DNA of 64,000 nucleotides from Accumulibacter sp. (GTDB taxonomy: Bacteria > Pseudomonadota > Gammaproteobacteria > Burkholderiales > Rhodocyclaceae): contig NZ_JAPUVI010000029.1 of NCBI RefSeq assembly GCF_029255285.1, positions 1 to 64,000 of the forward strand, written 5' to 3'. This document shows, one piece after another, positions 9,961 through 18,798 of this stretch. Numbering within the stretch: position 1 is the first letter of the stretch; each line of letters opens with the position of its first letter. The translations under genes were made by a program, and so were the position numbers. Below the pieces are notes generated by a model. It saw nothing but the letters and a program-made list of their open reading frames with translations. It made no database searches and was not told the DNA's origin.

Positions 9961-10350
9961 ATGGCTGATCCGAAGATGAGAATTCTGGTGGTGGATGATT
10001 TTTCGACAATGCGCCGTATCGTCAGGAATCTTCTCAAGGAACTCGGGTTTTCCAATGTAGACGAGGCCGAAGATGGTGCGATGGCCTTGCAGAAGCTGCA
10101 GAACGATTCGTTCGAGTTCGTCGTCACCGATTGGAACATGCCGAACATGGACGGCCTGCAACTCCTCCAAGCGATTCGCAAGTCGGCAGCGCTCAAGCAC
10201 TTGCCGGTGCTGATGATCACCGCCGAGGCGAAGCGCGAGAACATCATCGCCGCGGCGCAGGCCGGCGCCTCGGGTTACATCGTCAAACCGTTTACCGCCG
10301 CGACCTTGGCCGAGAAGCTGCAGAAGATTTTTGACAAGATGGGTGGCTGA
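9961..10350 (+). CDS. cheY: CheY chemotaxis response regulator
   Basis: This is a single-domain receiver of 129 residues that, when phosphorylated by CheA, binds FliM at the motor and changes rotation. All catalytic and signalling residues align with E. coli CheY numbering: D12/D13, phospho-acceptor D57 ('[10 protein letters not shown]'), T87, Y106 and K109. A GGAGG ribosome binding site precedes the ATG. It lies one base upstream of cheZ and is followed by cheA, forming a cheY-cheZ-cheA unit. Confidence 0.97.
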   Translation: MADPKMRILVVDDFSTMRRIVRNLLKELGFSNVDEAEDGAMALQKLQNDSFEFVVTDWNMPNMDGLQLLQAIRKSAALKHLPVLMITAEAKRENIIAAAQAGASGYIVKPFTAATLAEKLQKIFDKMGG

Positions 10351-10351
10351 A

Positions 10352-11224
10352 ATGAGCAATTCCAACATCTCTGGTGACTCGAAGGATCTCGAGGATTTGT
10401 TCGACAGCATCGCCTCGCAGGCCGGCGCGGCCGTGGCGCCGGTGGCGCCGCCCGTCTCGGCACGACCGTCCGTGATACAGCAGTTGCGTGAAGGGGGGGG
10501 CGAGGTCGACGACAGCGACGAGTTGCAGGCGCTGTTCGACTCCGTAGCCTCGGCACGCTCGCCTGGCTCTCACGCCGGTGAGGCTGGCGCATCGCCGAGC
10601 GGCGATTCGTGGCCGGGTCAGAATAAAGTATTCCATCGCGTCGGCCAGATGGCGAGGCAGTTGCACGACACCCTCGGTCAGCTTGGCTACAGCGAACTTC
10701 TCGAGAACACGGTGGCCGCCATTCCGGACACCCGCGACCGCCTGACCTATGTCGCCAACCTTACCGAACAGGCGGCCTGCAAGGTGCTCAACGCGACCGA
10801 TATCGCCAACCCCTTGCAGGACGCCCTGGAGTCCGGTTCGGCGGCGCTGGCGCTGAAGTGGGACGCGTTGTTCGCCAATCAGATCGGCGTCGAGGAGTTC
10901 AAACGCCTGGCCGAGGACACGCGCGCCTTCCTGAAGCGGGATTTGCCCGAGAAAACGGCGGCCACCAAAGCGCAACTGCTCGAGATCATGATGGCGCAGG
11001 ACTTCCAGGATCTAACGGGGCAGGTGATCAAGAAAATCATCGGTGTCGCTCAGGAACTCGAGACGGAACTGATGGGGGTTCTGATCGAAACCATGCCCGG
11101 CGAGCGGCGGACGGATTCGGTGATGAGCCTGCTCAACGGGCCGGTGATCAACGCCGAGGGGCGCAGCGACGTGGTTGCGTCGCAGCAGCAGGTCGATGAC
11201 CTGCTCGGTAGCCTGGGATTTTAG
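10352..11224 (+). CDS. cheZ: CheZ phosphatase of CheY-P
   Basis: CheZ speeds dephosphorylation of CheY-P. The ATG at 10352 begins one base after the cheY stop, giving 290 residues. The frame also opens further upstream at a TTG inside cheY, which I reject. The N-terminal 80 residues are low-complexity and contain repeated 'DLEDLFDSIAS' / 'ELQALFDSVAS' segments. The helical body carries the catalytic-type stretch 'MAQDFQDLTGQVIKKI', including the conserved Gln. The C-terminus 'QQQVDDLLGSLGF' matches the CheY-binding tail of the family. Confidence 0.95.
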   Translation: MSNSNISGDSKDLEDLFDSIASQAGAAVAPVAPPVSARPSVIQQLREGGGEVDDSDELQALFDSVASARSPGSHAGEAGASPSGDSWPGQNKVFHRVGQMARQLHDTLGQLGYSELLENTVAAIPDTRDRLTYVANLTEQAACKVLNATDIANPLQDALESGSAALALKWDALFANQIGVEEFKRLAEDTRAFLKRDLPEKTAATKAQLLEIMMAQDFQDLTGQVIKKIIGVAQELETELMGVLIETMPGERRTDSVMSLLNGPVINAEGRSDVVASQQQVDDLLGSLGF

Positions 11225-11234
11225 GAGGTTCACG

Positions 11235-13160
11235 ATGAGCGCTTTTGCCGGGATGGAAGACCTGCTGCAGGATTTTCTTCAGGAAGCCGGTGATCTGCTG
11301 TCGGATGTCGACAACAAGCTCGTTGATCTCGAGCGGAGTCCCGACGATCATCGCCTGCTGAACGAGATTTTCCGCGGCTTCCATACGATCAAGGGAGGGG
11401 CCGGGTTTCTCAACGCTACGGAACTGGTCAAGCTCTGCCACTTGACCGAAAACCTGTTTGACAAGCTGAGGAACGCCGAGATGGCGCTGACGCCGGCACT
11501 GATGGATACCATCATGGCGGCGACTCAGGGTGTGCGCAACATGTTTGGCGAGATCGCCCAGGGCCGCCAGCCTGATCCGGCACCGGCCGAGGTGGTTACG
11601 ACCTTGCGCGCTGCCCTGGAGGGGGCGGCCGAACAGAAAAAGGCGCCGTCGGCGGCACCCGCTGCTGCCACCGCACCGTCCACCACTACGCCGCCTTCGT
11701 CGGCCCCACTCGCTGGCCCGATGCGGGGTCTGGACTGGCAGGCGCTGCACGGAGCCGTGACTGGACGGCCTGCCGAGTTGCCGGTCGCGAAGCCGGCGGT
11801 CGAACCCGTGGCAAAGGTCGACGTGGCTGGGCTGCAGCCGCATTTTCCGCCCGAAGGGCGGCGCGCGTCGGACAAGCCGGGTGCCGTGGCGAGTGGCACC
11901 ACCTCCGGTCGGCGGGCGGACGAAAGGGCGGCCGCTCGCGAGACGACGATCCGGGTGGACACGGCGCGCTTGGATCAGGTGCTCAATCTGTCAGGCGAGA
12001 TCGGTTTGACGAAGAACCGTCTGACCAGCCTGCGGGTCGATATTCTCGCTGGCAGAACCGACACGGACACGCTCCAGGCGCTCGATCAGGCGGTCAGCCA
12101 ACTGGATCTGCTGGTCTCCGATTTGCAGAATTCGGTGATGAAGACGCGGATGCAACCCATCGGGCGCTTGTTCCAGAAGTATCCGCGGATTGCCCGCGAT
12201 CTGGCGCGGCAACTGGGCAAGGACGTCGAACTGGCGCTGGTTGGCGAGGAGACCGAAGTCGACAAGACGATGATCGAGGATCTTGCCGATCCGCTGATTC
12301 ACCTGATTCGAAATGCCGTCGATCACGGTGTCGAGTCGCCGCAGGAGCGTCTGGCGGCGGGCAAGCAGGTAAAGAGCGTCGTCCGCCTGGAAGCGCGGCA
12401 GGAGGGCGATCACATCGTCCTGATCATCGCCGACGACGGGCGCGGCATGAGTCCGGAGCGTATTCGGGCGAAGGCCGTCGAGAAGGGCATCATCAACGAA
12501 GAAGAAGCCAACACGCTGGACGACCGGCAGAGCCTGAATCTGATTTTTCTTCCCGGTTTCTCTACGATGTCCCAGGCGTCGGCGGTATCGGGCCGTGGCG
12601 TCGGCATGGATGTCGTCAAGACCAACATCCAGAAACTCAACGGTTCGATCGAAATCCGCTCGGAACCTGGCAAGGGTTCGGTGTTCGTCATTTCGCTGCC
12701 CTTGACGCTGGCCATTCTGCCGGTCCTGCTGGTCCTGCTCGGTGATCAGCCGTTTGCCCTGCCGCTGTCCATGGTCAGGGAGATTCTGCCGATCGACCAT
12801 GCGCGCATGCAGGAAGTCGGAGGCAAGGAGACCCTCGTTGTCAGGGGTGAGATTCTGCCGGTCATTTCCCTGGCGCGCTTGCTCGGCTGGCCACAGGTCA
12901 GGCCGCCCGAGTACGGTGTACTCATGCAGGCGGCCGAGCGCAGTTTCATTCTCGCGGTCGACAACTTTGCCGGGCGCGACGACGCCGTGATCAAGGCGCT
13001 GGACGATTTTCGCCCGCGCGGCGTCGCCGGAGTGACGACGCTCTCGAACGGGCAGATCGTCCTGATTCTGGACATGAAGGAGTTGCTCGTCGATCTGGCT
13101 TCACCCAACGACCGGGAGACGCGCGGCGGCCACGCACGGGCACTGGAAATCTTTGCCTGA
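11235..13160 (+). CDS. cheA: CheA chemotaxis histidine kinase
   Basis: CheA is the receptor-coupled kinase that phosphorylates CheY and CheV. The ATG at 11235 follows an AGGAGG site, giving 641 residues. P1 (Hpt) carries the phospho-accepting H50 in 'GFHTIKGGAGF'. The P3 dimerisation domain starts near 240 ('LDQVLNLSGEIGL'). The P4 ATPase has the N box near 355 ('LIRNAVDHGVESP'), G1 'DDGRGM', the F box 'FLPGFST' and G2 'SGRGVGMDVV'. P5, the CheW-like domain, fills about 495-620. Between P1 and P3 is an Ala/Pro-rich linker of roughly 120 residues where no P2 CheY-docking domain can be seen. Confidence 0.97.
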   Translation: MSAFAGMEDLLQDFLQEAGDLLSDVDNKLVDLERSPDDHRLLNEIFRGFHTIKGGAGFLNATELVKLCHLTENLFDKLRNAEMALTPALMDTIMAATQGVRNMFGEIAQGRQPDPAPAEVVTTLRAALEGAAEQKKAPSAAPAAATAPSTTTPPSSAPLAGPMRGLDWQALHGAVTGRPAELPVAKPAVEPVAKVDVAGLQPHFPPEGRRASDKPGAVASGTTSGRRADERAAARETTIRVDTARLDQVLNLSGEIGLTKNRLTSLRVDILAGRTDTDTLQALDQAVSQLDLLVSDLQNSVMKTRMQPIGRLFQKYPRIARDLARQLGKDVELALVGEETEVDKTMIEDLADPLIHLIRNAVDHGVESPQERLAAGKQVKSVVRLEARQEGDHIVLIIADDGRGMSPERIRAKAVEKGIINEEEANTLDDRQSLNLIFLPGFSTMSQASAVSGRGVGMDVVKTNIQKLNGSIEIRSEPGKGSVFVISLPLTLAILPVLLVLLGDQPFALPLSMVREILPIDHARMQEVGGKETLVVRGEILPVISLARLLGWPQVRPPEYGVLMQAAERSFILAVDNFAGRDDAVIKALDDFRPRGVAGVTTLSNGQIVLILDMKELLVDLASPNDRETRGGHARALEIFA

Positions 13161-13182
13161 AACCTGTCGTCAGAAGCTTTCC

Positions 13183-13210
13183 AGGGGGCTGCGGCCCCCT
13201 GTTCTTTTTG
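13183..13210 (+). terminator. Intrinsic terminator after cheA
   Basis: A 7-bp GC-rich stem (AGGGGGC / GCCCCCT) with a TGCG loop is followed by GTTCTTTTTG. It lies 22 bases after the cheA stop and separates the cheYZA unit from the flhB operon. Confidence 0.8.
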
Positions 13211-13260
13211 TTCCAAGACGACAACTGTTGCTCTTCTGCCACTATCCGAGAACCAGTCTA

Positions 13261-13310
13261 AATAAACACCCATACCTGTCTATTTTTTATAGTTTTTTTC
13301 TATAATAGGC
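13261..13310 (+). promoter_or_regulatory. AT-rich promoter region before flhB
   Basis: This stretch is far more AT-rich than its surroundings and ends in TATAAT at 13301-13306, a perfect -10 element, 27 bases before the flhB ATG. No good -35 lies at 16-18 bases, so an activator may be needed. It also contains TATAG-T7-CTATA, a small inverted repeat. Confidence 0.4.
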
Positions 13311-13332
13311 TTGAGTACATGGGAAGCTCGAA

Positions 13333-14472
13333 ATGGCTGAGGAAAGCGACCTCGAAAGAACCGAACCGGCGTCGGCAAGGCGCTTGGAACAAGCCCGCGA
13401 AGAGGGGCAAGTCCCTCGTTCGCGCGAGGTCGGTGCGTTCTTGATTTTGATCGTCGGCGCCGCCGCGTTCTGGTTCGTCGGCCCTTGGATGGTGCAGCGG
13501 GTGGCGGCCATCTTCCGGCGCGGCCTGGTGCTCGACGGCGGCTCGCTGCGCGAGCCGCCGTCGATGCTGGTCCGCCTGGCCGATATCTCGCTCGACGCCC
13601 TGTTGTCCTTCACCCCGTTGCTTTTGGCGCTGCTCGTTGCCGCCTTGTTCTCGCCGTTCTTCGTTGGCAGTTGGAACTTTTCCCCCAAGGCCCTGCAGCC
13701 CGATTTCTCGCGTCTGGACCCGCTCAAGGGTTTGATGCGACTCGTTTCCTGGAGCGGGCTGGTGGAACTCGCCAAGGCCGTTGCCAAGGCCTTTCTGGTC
13801 GGCGGCGTTGCGGTCTGGGTGCTGTGGAGTGAGCGCGGCGACTTGCTTGCCATGTTCACGCAGTCGAGCGAGGCCGGCATGGCCAGTGCCGGCCATCTGC
13901 TGAGTTTCAGCTTTCTGGTGATCGTCGCGACGATGCTGGTCATCGTCGCCATCGACGTTCCTTTCCAGCTTTGGCAATTCCACGACAAGCTCAAGATGAG
14001 TCGGGAGGAAGTCAAACAGGAAAGCAAGGAGCTGGAAGGCAACCCGGAAATCAAGGGACGTATCCGCCAACTCCAGCGTGAGGCCGCGCGCAAGCGAATG
14101 ATGGCGGCCGTGCCGGCAGCCGATGTGATCGTCACCAATCCGACGCATTACGCGGTGGCACTGGCTTACAGCAGTGGGATGCGGGCGCCCAAGGTGCTGG
14201 CCAAGGGAATGGGTGAAGTGGCGCTGACGATTCGCCGGATCGGCGCCGAGAGCCGCGTCCCGATGCTCGAAGCGGCGCCGCTGGCGAGGGCGCTCTATCG
14301 TCACGTCGACGTCGATCAGGAGATTCCCTCGACGCTCTACGCGGCGGTTGCCGAGGTGCTGGCCTACGTTTATCAGTTGAGCCACTGGCAGCGGAGCGGT
14401 GGCAGCCATCCCGTTCCACCCGAGGCGATCGCGGTGCCCGCCGATTTGCTGCCAGAGGCTTTGAATGGCTAG
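13333..14472 (+). CDS. flhB: FlhB flagellar export specificity switch protein
   Basis: FlhB is an inner-membrane component of the flagellar type III export gate. It switches substrate class from rod/hook to filament proteins after self-cleavage. The 379-residue product has four hydrophobic segments in residues about 30-215, then a cytoplasmic domain with the autocleavage motif N269-P270-T271-H272, at the same position as in Salmonella. It is the first gene of the flhB-flhA-flhF-flhG-fliA-motC-motD set and overlaps flhA by 8 bases. Confidence 0.98.
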   Translation: MAEESDLERTEPASARRLEQAREEGQVPRSREVGAFLILIVGAAAFWFVGPWMVQRVAAIFRRGLVLDGGSLREPPSMLVRLADISLDALLSFTPLLLALLVAALFSPFFVGSWNFSPKALQPDFSRLDPLKGLMRLVSWSGLVELAKAVAKAFLVGGVAVWVLWSERGDLLAMFTQSSEAGMASAGHLLSFSFLVIVATMLVIVAIDVPFQLWQFHDKLKMSREEVKQESKELEGNPEIKGRIRQLQREAARKRMMAAVPAADVIVTNPTHYAVALAYSSGMRAPKVLAKGMGEVALTIRRIGAESRVPMLEAAPLARALYRHVDVDQEIPSTLYAAVAEVLAYVYQLSHWQRSGGSHPVPPEAIAVPADLLPEALNG

Positions 14473-16552
14473 CGCGGGCATCGCCTTGCAGAGCATCTTC
14501 GTCCGCTTCGGTCAGCGGCAGTTGGCGGGGCCGCTGCTGATCTTGCTGATCCTGGCCATGATGGTCCTGCCACTGCCGGCTTTCGCCCTGGATCTCTTTT
14601 TTACTTTCAATATCGCCATTTCAGTCGTCGTCATGCTGGTCGCCATGAGCGTCGTCAAGCCACTGGACTTTTCTGTTTTTCCGACGGTCCTGCTGGTCAC
14701 CACGCTGCTGCGCTTGTCGCTCAACGTCGCTTCGACGCGCGTCGTTCTGCTCGAGGGCCATACCGGCCCCGGAGCCGCGGGGCGGGTCATCGAAGCTTTC
14801 GGGCACTTCCTGGTCGGAGGCAACTACGCGGTCGGGCTGGTGGTGTTTACGATTCTCGTCATCATCAATTTTGTGGTCATTACCAAGGGCGCCGGTCGGG
14901 TCGCCGAAGTGGCTGCGCGCTTTACGCTCGATGCCATGCCGGGTAAACAGATGGCGATCGATGCCGACCTCAATGCCGGCCTGATCGGCGAGGACGAGGC
15001 ACGCAAGCGGCGCGCCACGATCGCCGAGGAAGCCAACTTCTTCGGGTCGATGGACGGTGCCTCGAAGTTCGTCCGCGGCGACGCGGTGGCCGGCATCCTG
15101 ATCATGCTGATCAATGTCCTGGGCGGCTTGGTCGTCGGTGTGCTGCAGCACAATCTCGACATCGGCACGGCGGCGCGAACCTATACTCTGCTGGCGATCG
15201 GCGATGGCCTGGTGGCGCAGATTCCGGCACTGATCATCTCGATTGCCGCTGGTCTGGTCGTCACCCGCGTTGGCGACGCCGAAGACGTTTCACAGCAGTT
15301 TACGTCGCAGCTTTTCAGCAACCCGAAACTCCTGTATCTGACGGCGGCCATCATCGGTCTGCTGGGGCTGATTCCCGGTATGCCGAACTTCGTCTTCCTG
15401 CTTCTGGCGGGTGGTCTGGCGGCCTTGGCCTGGTGGATCGAGAAGCGTGCGAGCGGCGCCGCGGTGCCGCTGCCGGTAGCTGCGCCGCCGCCAGCGCCGC
15501 GCGAGACGCAGGAGGCGAGTTGGGCCGACGTGACGCCAGTCGATGTTCTGGGCCTCGAAGTCGGCTATCGCCTCATTCCGTTGGTAGACAAGGGGCAGGA
15601 CGGCGAACTTCTGCGCAGAATCAGAGGACTGCGCAAGAAATTTGCGCAGGAAGTGGGTTTTCTGGTGTCTCCGGTACATATTCGCGACAACCTGGAACTG
15701 AAGCCGAACGCCTACAAGATTCTGCTGAAAGGTGTCGAAATCGGTGACGGGGAAGCCTTTCCCGGCAGCCTGCTGGCGATCAATCCCGGCCGGGTGGCGG
15801 GTCAGGTAGCGGGTACGCTGACCAGAGATCCGGCGTTCGGCTTGCCCGCGGTGTGGATTGAGCCGGGGCTGCGTGAGCAGGCGCAGGCCTACGGTTACAC
15901 GGTCGTCGATGCCAGTACCGTCACCGCGACGCACCTCAACCATCTGATTCTTTCGCACGCCGCGGAGCTTCTTGGCCGCCAGGAGACTCAGGCGCTGCTC
16001 GATCATCTGGCCAAGGAAATGCCCAAGCTGGTCGAGGATGTCGTGCCCAAGGCCATGCCCTTGGGGGCGCTGCAGAAAGTGTTGCGCAATCTGCTCGAAG
16101 AAGGAGTGCCGATTCGCGACATGCGGACGATCATCGAAGCGCTCGCCGACAGCGCGCCCCGCTCCCAGGATCCCGAGTTTCTGACTACCCAGGTAAGGGT
16201 CGCGCTCGGTCGTTCGATCGTCCAGGATCTCTATCCGGGAAGCGCGGAAATGCAGGTCATGTCGCTTGATCCGCAACTCGAACGCTTGCTGCTGCAGGCC
16301 GTGGCCGGTACGGGCGAGGGCGCGGCGATCGAACCGGGTCTCGCCGATACGCTGGTGCGCGAGGCGGTGGCCGCAGCGCAGCGCCAGGAGAGCGCCGGAT
16401 TGCCGAGCGTGTTGCTGGTTCCCGCCGCGCTGCGTACGCTGTTGTCGCGCTTTCTGCGGCGAAGCATCAGTCAGTTGAAGGTTCTCGCGCACAGCGAAGT
16501 GCCTGAAAACCGGATCATCAAAGTTACCTCTATCATTGGAGGCAGGGTATGA
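14465..16552 (+). CDS. flhA: FlhA flagellar export gate protein
   Basis: FlhA is the large export-gate protein that uses proton motive force and docks chaperone-substrate complexes through its cytosolic domain. The 695-residue product has about eight membrane segments in the first 320 residues and the conserved FHIPEP-type loop ('TRVVLLEGHTG', 'VITKGAGRVAEVAARFTLDAMPGKQMAIDAD'-like region). A cytoplasmic domain follows to the end. Length matches Salmonella FlhA (692). It overlaps flhB at its start and flhF at its end (ATGA). Confidence 0.98.
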   Translation: MASAGIALQSIFVRFGQRQLAGPLLILLILAMMVLPLPAFALDLFFTFNIAISVVVMLVAMSVVKPLDFSVFPTVLLVTTLLRLSLNVASTRVVLLEGHTGPGAAGRVIEAFGHFLVGGNYAVGLVVFTILVIINFVVITKGAGRVAEVAARFTLDAMPGKQMAIDADLNAGLIGEDEARKRRATIAEEANFFGSMDGASKFVRGDAVAGILIMLINVLGGLVVGVLQHNLDIGTAARTYTLLAIGDGLVAQIPALIISIAAGLVVTRVGDAEDVSQQFTSQLFSNPKLLYLTAAIIGLLGLIPGMPNFVFLLLAGGLAALAWWIEKRASGAAVPLPVAAPPPAPRETQEASWADVTPVDVLGLEVGYRLIPLVDKGQDGELLRRIRGLRKKFAQEVGFLVSPVHIRDNLELKPNAYKILLKGVEIGDGEAFPGSLLAINPGRVAGQVAGTLTRDPAFGLPAVWIEPGLREQAQAYGYTVVDASTVTATHLNHLILSHAAELLGRQETQALLDHLAKEMPKLVEDVVPKAMPLGALQKVLRNLLEEGVPIRDMRTIIEALADSAPRSQDPEFLTTQVRVALGRSIVQDLYPGSAEMQVMSLDPQLERLLLQAVAGTGEGAAIEPGLADTLVREAVAAAQRQESAGLPSVLLVPAALRTLLSRFLRRSISQLKVLAHSEVPENRIIKVTSIIGGRV

Positions 16553-17907
16553 ACGTCAGGAAATTCATCGCCGCAACGACGCGAGACGCTTTGCGCAAGG
16601 TCAAGGAGACGCTCGGCCCGGATGCCATCATCTTGTCCAATCGCGGCATTCCCGGAGGCGTGGAAATCATGGCGGTTGCCGCGCGGGACATGGAGATGAT
16701 CGTCCCGACGCCCGAGCGTGAAGCGCCGCCGCGCGCCAAGCCGCAGCCGCTTCCCGAGGCGGCGACGGAAACCCCTGCCGCGCGTGCCGTGGCGCCGCAG
16801 CCGCCGGTGCGGAGTGCTCCGCCCGTCCGCCAGCCGGTGACGGGCCAGCCGTCGGCCCGACCGCTGCCACCGCCGTTGGCGGCGCGCCCGCTGCCGCCGG
16901 TCGACCTGCCGCGGCCGTCGCCGAGGGCGGCGGCGCAACCCGAAGCGGAAGTGGTTCCCGCCGCGGTGATGGAGGAGATTCGGACGCTGCGTCGGATCGT
17001 CGAGCAACAACTGGCCGGTTTCGCTTGGGGAGAGTCGGCGCGTGCCGAGCCAGTGAAGAACGAAATGCTGCGCCAGATGCTCGACGCGGGCTTCTCGCCG
17101 CAGTTTGCGCGTGAATTGCTGGTCGATCTGCCGCGCGACCTGGATACCGGACACGCCCTGGCTTGGGTGAAGGGTGGGGCCGATCGTTCGATGCTGACCA
17201 TCAACAGCGAAACCGACATCGTCGACCGGGGTGGGTTCTACGCTTTGGTCGGGCCCACCGGGGTCGGCAAGACGACCACCACGGCCAAGCTCGCGGCACG
17301 CTGCGTGCTGCGCCACGGGGCCAGGAAACTGGCGCTGGTGACGACCGACGGTTACCGGATAGGTGCGCACGAGCAACTGCGAATCTATGGTCGGATCCTC
17401 GGCGTTTCGGTCCATCTGGCGAGAGATGCCGACGATCTGAGGGCGACCTTGAGCGACTTGCAGCATAAACACATGGTGCTGATCGACACGATGGGGATGA
17501 GCCAGCGCGACCGTCTGGTCAGCGAGCAGGTGGCGATGTTCGGTGACAGCAAAGTCAAGTCTCTGTTGCTGCTCGCGGCGACCAGCGGCGGTGATACGCT
17601 CGACGACGTCGTCAGGGCTTACAGTGGTTTGAACTTGGCCGGTTGTATTCTGACCAAGGTCGACGAGGCGGCCGGTCTGGCTCCGTCGTTGGATGTCATC
17701 ATCCGTCACCGCCTGCGCCTGTTCTACGTCTCCAATGGACAGCGAGTGCCGGAAGACCTGCATCTGCCCAATCGGACCTATTTGTTGCACCGCGCGTTCA
17801 AGGATCTGCCCGAGATGTCGCCGCATCGCTTGGCCGGCGTCGAGCCCGGTTTGCTGATGGCCAGCTCGGCGACCGGCATGCTGTCCGCTGGAGGCCAGCG
17901 TGGCTGA
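16549..17907 (+). CDS. flhF: FlhF SRP-type GTPase for flagellar placement
   Basis: FlhF is a signal-recognition-particle-type GTPase that sets the place of polar flagellum assembly. The 452-residue product has a basic N-terminal segment ('VRKFIAATTRDALRKVKETLGPDAIIL'-type), a Pro/Ala-rich linker (about 60-140), and an NG GTPase domain. The GTPase domain has the P-loop 'GPTGVGKTTTTAKLA' near residue 237, 'LIDTMGMSQRD' as G3 and 'TKVDEAAGL' as G4. Its presence with flhG argues for polar flagellation. It overlaps flhA by four bases and flhG by eight. Confidence 0.97.
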   Translation: MNVRKFIAATTRDALRKVKETLGPDAIILSNRGIPGGVEIMAVAARDMEMIVPTPEREAPPRAKPQPLPEAATETPAARAVAPQPPVRSAPPVRQPVTGQPSARPLPPPLAARPLPPVDLPRPSPRAAAQPEAEVVPAAVMEEIRTLRRIVEQQLAGFAWGESARAEPVKNEMLRQMLDAGFSPQFARELLVDLPRDLDTGHALAWVKGGADRSMLTINSETDIVDRGGFYALVGPTGVGKTTTTAKLAARCVLRHGARKLALVTTDGYRIGAHEQLRIYGRILGVSVHLARDADDLRATLSDLQHKHMVLIDTMGMSQRDRLVSEQVAMFGDSKVKSLLLLAATSGGDTLDDVVRAYSGLNLAGCILTKVDEAAGLAPSLDVIIRHRLRLFYVSNGQRVPEDLHLPNRTYLLHRAFKDLPEMSPHRLAGVEPGLLMASSATGMLSAGGQRG

Positions 17908-18781
17908 GTTTCGAGCCGACCAGGCGGCTGGTCTGCGTCGCCTCTTTGGCCGTCCGCCGCTACGGGTCGTCACGTTTGCCGCGGGCAGCGTCGGTGTTGG
18001 CAAGAGCGTCGCGGTGGCCAATCTGGCGGCGTCACTGGCCGCGCAGGGCAGGGAAGTCCTGGTACTCGATGAAAATCCCGATGACAACATTGCCGGCTAT
18101 TTCGGCGTTTGCGCGCCCCACGACCTGCAGCAGGTGATCGACCGTCAGAGGAGCTTGTCCGAGGTGATGGTTACGGTGGCACCGGGAGTGCGTGTGCTGC
18201 CTACGGTGCGCGTCGTCGGGCGGCTCGCCAGGCTGAACGCTGGTCAGCAGCGGGTTTTGCTCGAGTGCCTGAGCGAGATCGGGCAGCCGGCCGATGTCGT
18301 CCTCGTCGACGCGTCGCTCGATCATCCGCTTGGTTTTTCACCGCTCGGCCTCGCGGCGCACGAGACGGTGGTCGTCGTTTCACCGAACAGCAGCGCGATC
18401 ACCGCCGCCTACGCCCTGATCAAGAAAGTGAGTCTGGGCTATGCACGCAAGCATTTCCGATTAATGGTGAACAAAGTACGCCTGGGTAGTGAGGCGCAGG
18501 CGATACATGACAACATCGCGCAGGTGACCGGCAGTCGTCGGCTGGCGCACCTGGAATACGCCGGCTTCGTTCCCTTCGACGAGTGTTTGCGCCAGGCCGC
18601 GAGACTGTGCCAGCCGGTTGCCGGGCTATTTCCGGATGCACCGGCCGCGCAGGCGTACCGGCAGATGGCTCGTGACCTGTTGGAGTGGCCGCGCGTCGAC
18701 GATCTCGGTGGGCTCGAACAATTCGTCGAACAACTGCTACACTTGAGCCGACACATCGATCCGACTGCTATCTACGCCTGA
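17900..18781 (+). CDS. flhG: FlhG/FleN MinD-like ATPase, atypical P-loop
   Basis: FlhG is the MinD/ParA-family partner of FlhF that limits flagellar number. Position directly after flhF and overall pattern support the assignment. The 293-residue product starts at a GTG overlapping flhF. Its nucleotide site departs from the family consensus. The deviant Walker A is 'GSVGVGKS', lacking the signature lysine of KGGxGKT, and the next motif reads 'LVLDENPDDN' instead of the usual 'LLDADLGLAN'. Weak ATPase activity or a mainly structural role is possible. The C-terminal half is helical with no known extra domain. Confidence 0.88.
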   Translation: MAEFRADQAAGLRRLFGRPPLRVVTFAAGSVGVGKSVAVANLAASLAAQGREVLVLDENPDDNIAGYFGVCAPHDLQQVIDRQRSLSEVMVTVAPGVRVLPTVRVVGRLARLNAGQQRVLLECLSEIGQPADVVLVDASLDHPLGFSPLGLAAHETVVVVSPNSSAITAAYALIKKVSLGYARKHFRLMVNKVRLGSEAQAIHDNIAQVTGSRRLAHLEYAGFVPFDECLRQAARLCQPVAGLFPDAPAAQAYRQMARDLLEWPRVDDLGGLEQFVEQLLHLSRHIDPTAIYA

Positions 18782-18798
18782 TAGCCACGCCCATAAGA

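Noticed and set aside
16471-18090. 539-codon minus-strand frame opposite flhF and flhG
   Set aside because: It is antisense to clear genes with P-loops in order, and its composition is typical of shadow frames.
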